A DNA stretch of 48,125 nucleotides from a virus: positions 1 to 48,125 of the IMG/VR virus record IMGVR_UViG_3300009180_000062. One strand, given 5' to 3'. Below the pieces are notes generated by a model. It made no database searches, had not been told where the DNA came from, and worked only from the letters and a program-made list of their open reading frames with translations. Positions 37,710 to 45,845 of the stretch are shown here, one piece after another (position 1 is the stretch's first letter; every line of letters starts with the position of its first letter). A program made the translations under genes and the position numbers.

Positions 37710-38045
37710 ATGAGTACAGAACTTATAATCCTAGGGCTAGTTGGAATAACAATAATAATAACGACTGGTGCTATTTTTGAAGAGCTAAGAGAAAAAATAT
37801 CGGATCTTTCTCAGGTGCTAGGAAAGCTAATAAACTGTCCAATGTGTACCGGATTTTGGGTAGGGTTCTTTTTTGGCTTCCTATCCGAAATTGCACCACC
37901 AATAATAGTTGGTGGCCTAGTAAGCGTGCTTTCTTGGGCGCTATACTCAATTGTTGATTACTTTAGTACTAAAAGCACTTGGTATGCAACACAAATAGTA
38001 AAAGAAACAGAGACTGAATCTATTGCTGAGGAACAAAATGAATAG
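37710..38045 (+). CDS. DUF1360-like membrane protein
   Basis: This 111-aa protein has TM segments at about 4-22, 48-66 and 70-88, and the motif NCPMCTGFWVGFFFG, typical of the DUF1360 family found in phages and bacteria. The CxxC could bind metal or form a disulfide. The C-terminus is acidic (ETETESIAEEQNE). The ATG may be leaderless. It overlaps the next gene by eight bases. Role unknown. Confidence 0.78.
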   Translation: MSTELIILGLVGITIIITTGAIFEELREKISDLSQVLGKLINCPMCTGFWVGFFFGFLSEIAPPIIVGGLVSVLSWALYSIVDYFSTKSTWYATQIVKETETESIAEEQNE

Positions 38046-38556
38046 AAATAAATCTAGTAGGATATCAATTCCTGGAAAGATAGTGCAGCTATTACTTCAT
38101 GATGATGAGTTTTTTAGAGATGTCACAAACATAAAGAAGGTCGGAACAGCAGGTACTTTTCCAAAGTACGATCAGTGGTGTGATGGTGATGGATTCCATA
38201 TGGAGTTTGCCCTAGCTGGTTATGCAAAAAAAGATCTTGAAGTTTGTTACTATGGTCAAGAGCTTATAGTTAAATCTACAAAGGCCAATCAAGAAATTGA
38301 AGCAATTGAAGATACCGCCACAAGCGAAGTTATAATTGACATTCCAAACAATAGAAGCTCTTCTCTTCCAAAAATACATCAGGGAGCAATAGTAAGAGGA
38401 ATTGCTAGAAGAAATTTCTCAACTAACTTTTTAATAAGCCAAGACTTTGATGTATCAGCAGCAAAGGCATCTGTAAGGGATGGTCTCTTGCACATTACAA
38501 TCCCAGCAAAGGGTGAAATTACAACAACTAAGATTGAAATTCAAAATGGAGAATAA
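38038..38556 (+). CDS. Hsp20/alpha-crystallin small heat-shock protein
   Basis: This 172-aa protein has the alpha-crystallin fold from about residue 45: GFHMEFALAGYAKKDLEVCYYG, ELIVKS, then RRNFSTNFLISQDFDVSAAK and DGLLHITIPAK. The family holds unfolding proteins for refolding by other chaperones. The start ATG 38038 has GAGG upstream. Hsp20 genes are known in some myoviruses. The insertion between strands (NNRSSSLPKIHQ) is longer than usual. It may act with the phage GroEL. Confidence 0.88.
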   Translation: MNRNKSSRISIPGKIVQLLLHDDEFFRDVTNIKKVGTAGTFPKYDQWCDGDGFHMEFALAGYAKKDLEVCYYGQELIVKSTKANQEIEAIEDTATSEVIIDIPNNRSSSLPKIHQGAIVRGIARRNFSTNFLISQDFDVSAAKASVRDGLLHITIPAKGEITTTKIEIQNGE

Positions 38557-38557
38557 A

Positions 38558-38806
38558 ATGACTGGTATTTCTGAACTAATTGGAACTATGATTAAGGCCA
38601 TTGTAGATGATCCTGCTGCCGTAGCAGTTTCTGAGGTAAGCTCACCAAAGGGTCCACTTTATGAGGTTCGCGTCGGAGCAGCAGACGTTGGCAAGATTAT
38701 TGGAAAGCAGGGCCGTATTGCAAACGCAATTAGAACAATTGCAAAGGCTGCTGGTGCAAAATCAAACCAGAGAGTAATGGTAAACGTATTAAATAAGTCT
38801 GCCTAA
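38558..38806 (+). CDS. khpA: KH-domain RNA-binding protein (KhpA/YlqC-like)
   Basis: This 82-aa protein is a single KH domain with the GxxG loop IIGKQGRIANAIRTI (about 47-61). Its size and end match bacterial KhpA (YlqC), an RNA-binding partner involved in small-RNA and cell-envelope control. Start ATG 38558 has GGAG six bases upstream; ATG 38546 would overlap hsp20. It is rare in phages and could redirect host RNA or aid ribosome work. Confidence 0.85.
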   Translation: MTGISELIGTMIKAIVDDPAAVAVSEVSSPKGPLYEVRVGAADVGKIIGKQGRIANAIRTIAKAAGAKSNQRVMVNVLNKSA

Positions 38807-38815
38807 GGAATAAAA

Positions 38816-39196
38816 ATGAGCCTATTCTGGAACAATATAATTGATAAAAAAGCTCTGTCGATGTTTCAGAAGGCCCATCGTGCTGCAAATAGAAGAGCAG
38901 CAAAGAAGCACCTACCATTTGAGATATCTCTTGATGACATAATTCATCAGTTTATATCTCAAAGTGGTAGGTGTTTTTATTCTGGGCTTGAAATGAATAT
39001 ATCAAAAACAAACAAAGCAGTTCTTCACGATCCATATAAGATGACTCTTGATTGTAAAAAGTCAGAGCTTGGTTATAGAAAAGACAATATAGTTTGGTGC
39101 ATTTACTGCGTAAATTCTTTCAAACAAAAAATGGAAAAAGAAGAAATTATTAATATCTGTAAGAATATAGTGAAGCATAATGAAGAAGAAAATTAG
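38816..39196 (+). CDS. HNH-like endonuclease, possibly degenerate
   Basis: This 126-aa protein has the layout of small phage HNH proteins: basic helical start (FQKAHRAANRRAAKKHLPFE), GRCFYSGLEM, a loop, then GYRKDNIVWCIYCVNSFK. The conserved Asp-His/Asp-Arg core seems replaced by TLDCKKSELGY, so catalysis is doubtful. AAGGA precedes the ATG. It overlaps the next gene by 17 bases. It may be a decaying homing nuclease. Confidence 0.7.
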   Translation: MSLFWNNIIDKKALSMFQKAHRAANRRAAKKHLPFEISLDDIIHQFISQSGRCFYSGLEMNISKTNKAVLHDPYKMTLDCKKSELGYRKDNIVWCIYCVNSFKQKMEKEEIINICKNIVKHNEEEN

Positions 39197-39383
39197 CGAA
39201 GAAAAAATATTAGAAAGAATCAAAAAACTATATCAAAACTATGGAATTGACATCTTAGTTATGGAAGATGAAGAGTTCAAGAGAATTGTAGAGTTTTATA
39301 AATCAAATGTAGAAAAACTTGCTGAAGATTTAAAAAAGTCAAGTTCTCATGCGAATAGTTTTTCAGATGTAGATATAATCTAG
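39180..39383 (+). CDS. small helical protein, 67 aa
   Basis: This gene starts inside the end of the HNH-like gene. The product is strongly helical and charged (MKKKISEEKILERIKKLYQN; FKRIVEFYKSNVEKLAEDL). No motif is recognised. An AT-rich gap of 55 bases follows. Confidence 0.6.
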   Translation: MKKKISEEKILERIKKLYQNYGIDILVMEDEEFKRIVEFYKSNVEKLAEDLKKSSSHANSFSDVDII

Positions 39384-39438
39384 TTATATTTACTATTTAT
39401 ACTTACATAGTATATATAGCAAACTAAGGATATGAGAA

Positions 39439-39720
39439 ATGATTAACAAAAAAGAATTAGCAAGAAAGTTGTCAGAAAAAACTTTATTTTCAATAAAAGA
39501 AAGCTCCCAGATGATCGATGTTCTTTTTGATTGCATTACAGAAGAGCTTTCCTCAGGAAATGAAATTTCTATAGTTAATTTTGGAAAATTTACGCTATAT
39601 AAGCAGAAGCCAAGGCCAGTAAGAAATCCAAAGACAATGCAAGAAATGGTATTGGATGAATTTTTATCTGTAAAGTTTAAGCCATCTACTTATATTAAAG
39701 ATAAAGTAAAGAATAAATAA
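39439..39720 (+). CDS. HU/IHF family DNA-binding protein
   Basis: This 93-aa protein matches histone-like HU: MINKKELARKLSEKT, then INFGKF-like VNFGKFTLYKQKPRPVRNPKT, where the arm normally reads GRNP. KPSTYIKDKV closes the fold. HU/IHF proteins bend and compact DNA. Phage copies can serve genome packaging, transcription or recombination. The arm has PVRNPKT rather than GRNPQTG, which may alter sequence preference. It is one base from the fibre gene. Confidence 0.92.
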   Translation: MINKKELARKLSEKTLFSIKESSQMIDVLFDCITEELSSGNEISIVNFGKFTLYKQKPRPVRNPKTMQEMVLDEFLSVKFKPSTYIKDKVKNK

Positions 39721-39721
39721 A

Positions 39722-41449
39722 ATGGCAACCTCTAAAAAATTAACAAAATATACTTCTGGCTCCACAATAGTAACCGCTGATATTGCGAACTCTTGGTTCG
39801 GAGGATTATACGGAAGCTATGAAGGATCTTTTTTAGATAGTGATGATCCAAGATTAACTGGTCACGTTCATGACGGAGATCATTATGATGGCCATGCCGG
39901 AAAGATTGATCTTGTTGCTCACGTTAAATCAAAGTTGCAGCATCAAAATCTTGCCGACAATGCAGTAGAAGTAAATAATGTGGCAAGGTTTGAAGATCAA
40001 GCATCTGCAATACCAGAGTATCAAGATATTGATGGAACAAGATATTATTATTTAGATCTAACTGCAGCATACGAATATACCGATGCCGCAGTAGAAGACA
40101 TTGTTGTTGGATCTTCTCCATTTGAGGCCGCAGATACAGATGCTGACACCGTCAATGATGTAGTAAGGCAGATGGATACAGACTATACTACAGGCGGTAT
40201 GGACTTTGTTTATGGTTCATCAAAACTTGATGACATGAATGATGCAGGAAAGGGCGATGAAAGACTTCTGTTTGATAAGAGCAAGGGTGCATTTAGAGCC
40301 GGTAGCGTAAATTCAACCCAATGGAATGATAGTAACAGAGGAGATTATTCTGCCGCATTAGGCAGAAATAACACTGCTAGTGGAACTGCATCCTTTGCTT
40401 CTGGTGCAGAAAATACCGCCTCTGGAACAAACTCATTTGTTGTAGGAGCTTCAAATAGCACCTCAGCAAATAATTCTGCAGTATTTGGAAATTCAAATAC
40501 AGTTACCTCGACAGGATCTCTTGTATCGGGCGAGGCAAACTCAATAACAGCAGGCTCAACAAATCTTGTCGGCGGCAGAGAACATACTGCAACTGCAAAC
40601 AATACTCTTATAACAGGAAAAGATAATCTTGTTGAGGGTGATTATAATGCAGTAACTGGCTATCAGTCAGATGTTGATGATGATGGAAATATAGTTTCCG
40701 GTACTTTGAATTATGTTCGCGGAAACTATGGCGCGGCATTTGGACAAGAGAATGCCATCAATAATGATGGTGGAGTAACATCTGATTCAACAGGCTCTCT
40801 TGTTGCCGGAAATAAGAATACAGTAAAAGCAAAATATACTGTTTCAGGCGGACAGCAGAATCTGACTAATTTTGGAGCAGATGGAGCTGCCGTATTTGGA
40901 AAGGGCAACGGTGTCTTTGGGCAGAATTCACTAGTCTTTGGCTCTGAGGCAATATCAAAGCTATCAGGAGAGTTTGCTCACGCCTCAGGAAAATTCTCTA
41001 TTGTTGGTGATGCACAAACAACAAGATATGTTGTAAGAGGAAGTATTATTAATCCATTTGCTGCACCTGGATTAGTTTTATCTGTAGATGGTACACCAAT
41101 AGGTAAAAATTATCAGATGGATTTAAATTCAGCCTATCATGTAAGTGTTATGCTGGTTGGAAAGCTCGCGGGGCCAGGATTACAGGAAGCTGGTGCATAT
41201 AAATTAGAGGCTTTGGCAATTGGCCCAACCACCCTACCATTAGTAGGATCTATTTCTTCCCCTGTAATAACCTATATTTCAAGAACACCATATTTTACTG
41301 CAGGACTGCCATTTGTAAATGCAACCCTTACAGTATCAGGTGTTGGATCTAATATAATTCAAGTAAATGTATCAGATAATCATCCAGGTCCAAACTTTAT
41401 TCCATCAAACTGGGTTGCCACAGTAACCCTAACTGCTTGTAGATTTTAG
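39722..41449 (+). CDS. fibre protein with YadA-head-like repeats
   Basis: This 575-aa protein starts with a virion-attachment-type region (LTGHVHDGDHYDGHAGKID at about 46-64). Residues about 200-430 carry roughly a dozen degenerate units ending in G-x-x-N/S-x-A/V (SAALGRNNTASG, SFASGAENTASG, SFVVGASNSTSA), the left-handed beta-roll repeat of YadA-head trimeric adhesins. The C-terminal 140 residues are beta-rich. It is probably a trimeric tail or head fibre for cell adhesion. It precedes a second fibre gene by eight bases. Confidence 0.85.
   Translation: MATSKKLTKYTSGSTIVTADIANSWFGGLYGSYEGSFLDSDDPRLTGHVHDGDHYDGHAGKIDLVAHVKSKLQHQNLADNAVEVNNVARFEDQASAIPEYQDIDGTRYYYLDLTAAYEYTDAAVEDIVVGSSPFEAADTDADTVNDVVRQMDTDYTTGGMDFVYGSSKLDDMNDAGKGDERLLFDKSKGAFRAGSVNSTQWNDSNRGDYSAALGRNNTASGTASFASGAENTASGTNSFVVGASNSTSANNSAVFGNSNTVTSTGSLVSGEANSITAGSTNLVGGREHTATANNTLITGKDNLVEGDYNAVTGYQSDVDDDGNIVSGTLNYVRGNYGAAFGQENAINNDGGVTSDSTGSLVAGNKNTVKAKYTVSGGQQNLTNFGADGAAVFGKGNGVFGQNSLVFGSEAISKLSGEFAHASGKFSIVGDAQTTRYVVRGSIINPFAAPGLVLSVDGTPIGKNYQMDLNSAYHVSVMLVGKLAGPGLQEAGAYKLEALAIGPTTLPLVGSISSPVITYISRTPYFTAGLPFVNATLTVSGVGSNIIQVNVSDNHPGPNFIPSNWVATVTLTACRF
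40339..41010 (+). repeat. YadA-head-type repeat block within the fibre gene
   Basis: Degenerate units of about 14 residues with recurring G-x-x-N-x-A-S/T spacing, such as GRNNTASG, GAENTASG, GASNSTSA and GNSNTVTS. Boundaries are approximate. Confidence 0.7.
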
Positions 41450-41457
41450 AGGTTAAT

Positions 41458-43578
41458 ATGGCAATTGAAATTGATAATGATAATGGCGAAATTAGAGTCG
41501 ATGGTTATGAGTATGCCACAACTAAAGTAAAAGTAAAAACTTATGGCGTTTCCTCTGAAAACAGTCAAACTGGAAATTCTGCCGACCTAAGACTAATAGA
41601 TTCTGATGGTTATACGGACAATTTAACATTTACTGGAGGAACAAATGTAACCATAGTTAGGACTGATGCAAATAAAATTACGATTTCAGCATCAGCAAAT
41701 GATACAAATACTACCTATGGAATTTCCGCAGAATCAAATGTTACGCCAAAGTCAGCAGACTTAAGACTTACCGGATCTGATGCATCTACTGATAATGTAA
41801 CACTTGTTGGTGGTACAAACGTAACAATAACAAGAACAGATGCCAATACAATTACATTTTCTGCAACAGACATTGATACCAATACAAAATATTCTGTTTC
41901 TGCGGAAAGTAGCCAGACTGGCAACTCAGCAGACCTAAGACTAACAGATACAGACGGCTATATTGATAACGTTACAATTACTGGCGGAAGCAATGTTTCT
42001 ATAGTCAGAAATAGCGCAAATCAATTAACAGTATCATCATCGTATACTGGGTTTGGAGCGTTTACCGATGGCTATAATACAGCAGGTGCAGATCAGGCAA
42101 TGGATACCATTAGTTTTGCCTCAGGAGCCGGAATAAAGCTTACTGTTGATTCTGGAGCTGACAAGCTAACGATAGATAACGATGGAGTTAGAACATTCAA
42201 TGGCTTCAATGGAGATATCTCTTATAATGCATTTGGAGCAATAACAGATGGATACAATACTGCAATAGCAGATTGGCCAATGGACACTTTCAGAATTAAC
42301 GCTGGAGCAGGAGTATCGTTTGTTGTCGATGGCTATACAGATAGCGCTACACTTACAAATACCGGCGTTACACAAATAAATCAAGGAAGTGGAATAACAG
42401 TATCTGGGCAAACTGGAAATGTAACAGTAACAAATGATGGCGTAAGAACATTCAACGGCGCAAAAGGAACTGTTCTATATAATGCATATGCAAACATATC
42501 AGATGGATATAATATAGCATCTGCAAATCAGGCAACTGATACATTTACATTGATTTCTGGCGCAGGAATTAGTGCAGTAGTCAATAGTCCCGGTGAAAAT
42601 GTAACTATATCAAATACAGGTGTACGACAGGCCATAGCAGGAACTGGAATATCAGTTTCTGCCGGAACAGGAAATGTTACAATAAATAATACCGGAGTTA
42701 CTGCAATAACTCCTGGAACAGGAATAACCACCTCTGGCTCTGGAAATGTAACAGTAAATAATGACGGTGTAACCACATTTAATACTGCAAAGGGAGCAAT
42801 AACCTACAATTCATTTGGGTCCATCTCTGATGGATATAATACTGCTACTGCTGACCAGGCAACTGATACAGTCACATTTATTGCAGGCACTGGGATTGGA
42901 GTTCTTGTAAATGGTCCGGGTGATAGCTTAACAATATCAAATACTGGCGTTACATCTCTTAATAGCGGCACTGGATCTCAGTATACCTATAGTACGTTTA
43001 CAGACGGTACAGCCCCAACAACTGCAAGTCCTGGAAATACTACCATGACTTTGACTGGCTCAAATGGAATAAAAGTAACCACAAGTCCTAATACTGCAAC
43101 AGTTTCAATGACAGAAGCAACATTTGTAAGGGGCTCCGATCTTACTATAGGAAAGGGTTCAACCGCAAGTGTCATTGCTACAGGCTCTATTTCGCAAAAC
43201 AAAACCATAGAAATATCTGGAATAATAATGTTTTCGTTTACCGTTTCGCCTCCAGCATTAAATACATTTGATATTATACTTTCTACTGGAACAGGAACAA
43301 TAGGCGCAAATACATCAAAGGCTGTAATAGGATTTACATGTCATGCTGGCGATGCAGCAGGATCACCGCTAGAGGCATCAAAGCAGGATCCTAGTGCAAC
43401 ATATCCTCAGCAAATTGGAAATACAAATATTCATGTAATTAGATTCTCTGGTATATTTCAAACAGACGGTACTACAGCAACCACTCTCATTATTAGTATG
43501 AAAAATAATAACAATGGAGCAGGTACAGAGGATCTTATCGTTTATGCGAAATCATTTATAAGATATAATGAAATTTAA
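41458..43578 (+). CDS. long repeat-rich fibre protein
   Basis: This 706-aa protein is built of two repeat types. Residues 29-200 hold three copies of a 58-aa unit (NSADLRLTDTDGYIDNVTI type). Residues about 200-510 hold four copies of a longer unit starting DGYNTAxADQAxDT and ending in NDGVRTFNG. The C-terminal 190 residues look like a beta-sandwich knob (KTIEISGIIMFSFTV...IIILSTGTGT). Ser, Thr, Asn and Gly dominate and there are almost no Cys. It is probably a tail or baseplate fibre. The repeats may vary between relatives by unit gain or loss. Confidence 0.85.
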   Translation: MAIEIDNDNGEIRVDGYEYATTKVKVKTYGVSSENSQTGNSADLRLIDSDGYTDNLTFTGGTNVTIVRTDANKITISASANDTNTTYGISAESNVTPKSADLRLTGSDASTDNVTLVGGTNVTITRTDANTITFSATDIDTNTKYSVSAESSQTGNSADLRLTDTDGYIDNVTITGGSNVSIVRNSANQLTVSSSYTGFGAFTDGYNTAGADQAMDTISFASGAGIKLTVDSGADKLTIDNDGVRTFNGFNGDISYNAFGAITDGYNTAIADWPMDTFRINAGAGVSFVVDGYTDSATLTNTGVTQINQGSGITVSGQTGNVTVTNDGVRTFNGAKGTVLYNAYANISDGYNIASANQATDTFTLISGAGISAVVNSPGENVTISNTGVRQAIAGTGISVSAGTGNVTINNTGVTAITPGTGITTSGSGNVTVNNDGVTTFNTAKGAITYNSFGSISDGYNTATADQATDTVTFIAGTGIGVLVNGPGDSLTISNTGVTSLNSGTGSQYTYSTFTDGTAPTTASPGNTTMTLTGSNGIKVTTSPNTATVSMTEATFVRGSDLTIGKGSTASVIATGSISQNKTIEISGIIMFSFTVSPPALNTFDIILSTGTGTIGANTSKAVIGFTCHAGDAAGSPLEASKQDPSATYPQQIGNTNIHVIRFSGIFQTDGTTATTLIISMKNNNNGAGTEDLIVYAKSFIRYNEI
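41542..42063 (+). repeat. three tandem 174-bp units
   Basis: Units start at 41542, 41716 and 41890 (58 codons each). Each carries SADLRL, a TDN/IDN-V-T turn and GG(T/S)NV(T/S)I. Confidence 0.8.
42051..42975 (+). repeat. four longer fibre repeat units
   Basis: Four units begin with F/Y-x-x-I/F-S/T-DGYN-x-A and contain ATDT/MDT. Internal NTGVT and NDGVRTFN blocks vary in number, so unit length differs. Boundaries are approximate. Confidence 0.7.
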
Positions 43579-43602
43579 TAAACTTTAGTATAATGAAAAG
43601 CA

Positions 43603-43926
43603 GTGACGAAATTGAACTTATACTTAGGATGCAACGGAAATGCTGACAAGGACGGCTTTGTTTATTGTTCTTCTAATAATAATCTGCTGCTAGATCTATC
43701 TACAGTTCCTGCTGAAAAGCAGCAGAAGTTAATGAACTTCTTAGATAGCGCAGCAGACCTTTTCTCTGGTCCAATAGAAAATTATAATAAAGCATTTAAT
43801 GTTATTAATTTTTTGCACCGAGATTTTGGTATATTTAATCCAGAGAAGATATTGAAGATCCAAAAATTCTTTCAGATGCATAAAGAATGTGGAATTTACC
43901 TAGTGTTAATACCGGAGAAAAAATGA
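43603..43926 (+). CDS. unknown 107-aa protein, GTG start with almost no leader
   Basis: TATAAT (43589-43594) lies eight bases before GTG 43603, so the transcript may start at or next to the codon. The product begins MTKLNLYLGCNGNADKDGFV and has a helical end (PEKILKIQKFFQMHKECG). No motif. It overlaps the next gene by four bases. Confidence 0.6.
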   Translation: MTKLNLYLGCNGNADKDGFVYCSSNNNLLLDLSTVPAEKQQKLMNFLDSAADLFSGPIENYNKAFNVINFLHRDFGIFNPEKILKIQKFFQMHKECGIYLVLIPEKK

Positions 43927-44264
43927 GTGACGAAATAGAGATTCCAAAAAATTCATCTTATTTGGATGCAAAGAAGCAGGATGCAAAGGTTAGGTTTTCT
44001 GCAGTTATAGATGAGTATAAGAAGTTATTGTCTGACAAAACTCATCCAGATAACCAAACACAATCCTATCACAACAATGTCAAATCAATTTTAACAAGGC
44101 TATTGACAACGGCTGACGAGTTGGATAAGGTAGTACCGGGTGAAGGAATATTTGGCCTCATAATTCTTTCGCTCCGCTCCTCCCTAAAAACTAGGGATGA
44201 ACTGGTAAAAAACGAGGTCAAGATCAGGGAACTTGAAAGGGAGTTGAAAAAACTCAAGAGGTAA
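43923..44264 (+). CDS. helical coiled-coil protein, 113 aa
   Basis: ATG 43923 overlaps the previous stop and has GGAG eight bases upstream. The protein is helical with a polar centre and ends in a clear coiled coil (RDELVKNEVKIRELERELKK). It sits directly before the FtsK-like gene, with two bases between, and may assist it. No motif. Confidence 0.65.
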   Translation: MSDEIEIPKNSSYLDAKKQDAKVRFSAVIDEYKKLLSDKTHPDNQTQSYHNNVKSILTRLLTTADELDKVVPGEGIFGLIILSLRSSLKTRDELVKNEVKIRELERELKKLKR

Positions 44265-44266
44265 AT

Positions 44267-45313
44267 ATGAATAAAGATGTAGAGAGAGCAAAGCACTTCT
44301 TCTTCATTCAGAAAATCCAAGTTGCAGAAGTTAAAAAGACCCAAGTTGGGTCTTTTGACGTATTTGAAGTATATCCAGAATTTGGAACAAAGCTATCTAA
44401 GCTTTCCAAGTCAATTGGAGACTTTGCTCTTTACATGGGATCAATTAGCGAGCCAAACGGTGAGATCAATTATCAGGCAGGCTCCTACAAGATTTCGATC
44501 CAAAGAAGGGACATTGACCAGATGCTCCTAAGTCAAGCCCTAGCCCTCCTGCCCGCTTCGGCCCTCTCCCCTATGGTGCTGGGCTGCACCGCGCTAGGCG
44601 GGCCGCTGGTAGTGGATCAAGGGGCCGTACCTAATACCCTCGTGGCAGGTGCCCCCGGCGCAGGAAAGAGTACGCTGCTAAAGGTAATGATAGAGTGCCT
44701 CCTAACCTCTGGAGCAATGGTTACAATTATCGATCCAAAGATTGTGGACTTTAATCAGTTTAGCAAAAGGAACCGTTGCACAGTCGTTTCAGATCCAGAC
44801 GATTTTGGAACGAATCTTGATTATATTATAGATAGAATGAACTCAATTTATTCTATTTTAAGCAAAAGAGGCTATGTTTCTGCAGCTCAGAACAACATGA
44901 TGAATTCTCAAAAGATCTGCCCACAAGTCTTGGTAGTTGACGAGTGGTCAGATGTTTACCTTTCTGACAAAAAGAATCTAAACAAGATCCTTACAATTTC
45001 ACAAAAGGGCAGAGCCGCAGGAATCTCTGTAATCCTAGCAACGCAGCGTCCATCATCATCAATTCTTCCAGGTCAAATTAAGGCAAACTTTACGGGAAGA
45101 ATTGCAATGAGAGTATCTTCAGATATGGAGTCAAGAATTATTATGAATTCTTCTCTTGCCTCAAACATCACTGAGCCGGGAATGGCGTACTATATGGACC
45201 AGACCTGTCGTGAGCCAATTTATTTTAGGGTTGCGAAGAATGATATTGCAAACGTCGATGTTCCACAGAAGGGCACTTCATTTTGGTCAAACCTAATTTC
45301 AATATTTAAGTAA
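44267..45313 (+). CDS. FtsK/SpoIIIE-like ATPase
   Basis: This 348-aa protein has Walker A GAPGAGKST (about 130-138), Walker B VLVVDEWSD and the FtsK-type ATQRPSSSILPGQIKANF sensor segment. Such motors move DNA. It lacks the gamma DNA-reading domain and TM segments, so it is a soluble motor core. In a recombination/replication cluster (zinc-finger primase-like, SbcCD) it may move or clear DNA; genome packaging is less likely without a nuclease. Bases 44531-44670 are about 68% GC, far above the rest. Confidence 0.88.
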   Translation: MNKDVERAKHFFFIQKIQVAEVKKTQVGSFDVFEVYPEFGTKLSKLSKSIGDFALYMGSISEPNGEINYQAGSYKISIQRRDIDQMLLSQALALLPASALSPMVLGCTALGGPLVVDQGAVPNTLVAGAPGAGKSTLLKVMIECLLTSGAMVTIIDPKIVDFNQFSKRNRCTVVSDPDDFGTNLDYIIDRMNSIYSILSKRGYVSAAQNNMMNSQKICPQVLVVDEWSDVYLSDKKNLNKILTISQKGRAAGISVILATQRPSSSILPGQIKANFTGRIAMRVSSDMESRIIMNSSLASNITEPGMAYYMDQTCREPIYFRVAKNDIANVDVPQKGTSFWSNLISIFK

Positions 45314-45317
45314 TAAA

Positions 45318-45845
45318 ATGAAAATTGCATCCAGAACAGACATAGCAAAGCAAGTAAAAATATTAGAACTTGCATCACAGTTTGGAATACAGCTTGAAGC
45401 AACTTCTGCGGGTAACTTTGATTACCGTTGTCGTTGCCCATCTGTAGACCATAAGCATGGAAAGGAAAAGACATCTTCTTGCTATATAAACTCAAGAGAT
45501 AATAATTTCTTTTGTTATGGATGCAATCAAGGCGTTTCATCAATTGACTTCTATATGTTTTGCACCGGCAAGACATTCTCAGAGGCAATGGTTGAAATGA
45601 GGTCTATGGTCAAAAATCCAGGGGCTTATCAGGATGTAATAGAGCAAAAGAGAGTTGCTTTTCCCATTCTTTTAAATACATCTTCAATAATTAGAGAGTT
45701 TCTTTCAAAGAATCCGAGCCAAATAGACAATATGTCTGGATTGCTAAAGAAAATAGATCGTATTTCTTTTGAAAGCTCAAAGGAAGATCCTGATAAAATA
45801 GAAAGACTAAATGAAAAATTGAAAAAAATGCTGGAGTCAAAATGA
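45318..45845 (+). CDS. DnaG-type CHC2 zinc-finger protein
   Basis: This 175-aa protein has a primase CHC2-like zinc domain: CRCPSVDHKHGKEKTSSCYIN then FFCYGCNQGVSSIDFYM, as in DnaG (C-x-H...C-x-x-C). The toprim catalytic domain is missing, and the rest (about 100-175) is helical. It may supply DNA-binding for a split primase or be a partial derivative. It overlaps the SbcD gene by four bases. Confidence 0.85.
   Translation: MKIASRTDIAKQVKILELASQFGIQLEATSAGNFDYRCRCPSVDHKHGKEKTSSCYINSRDNNFFCYGCNQGVSSIDFYMFCTGKTFSEAMVEMRSMVKNPGAYQDVIEQKRVAFPILLNTSSIIREFLSKNPSQIDNMSGLLKKIDRISFESSKEDPDKIERLNEKLKKMLESK

Noticed and set aside
40345-40602. Minus-strand ORF in the fibre gene
   Set aside because: It is a shadow of the repeat-rich fibre with no ribosome site.
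41542-42975. CRISPR array
   Set aside because: The repeats are coding, in frame and degenerate, without unique spacers.
43593-43646. ATG 43593 as a gene start
   Set aside because: That frame stops after 17 codons; the GTG at 43603 opens the long frame.
44267-45313. Large terminase
   Set aside because: Motifs match FtsK/SpoIIIE, and no nuclease domain follows.
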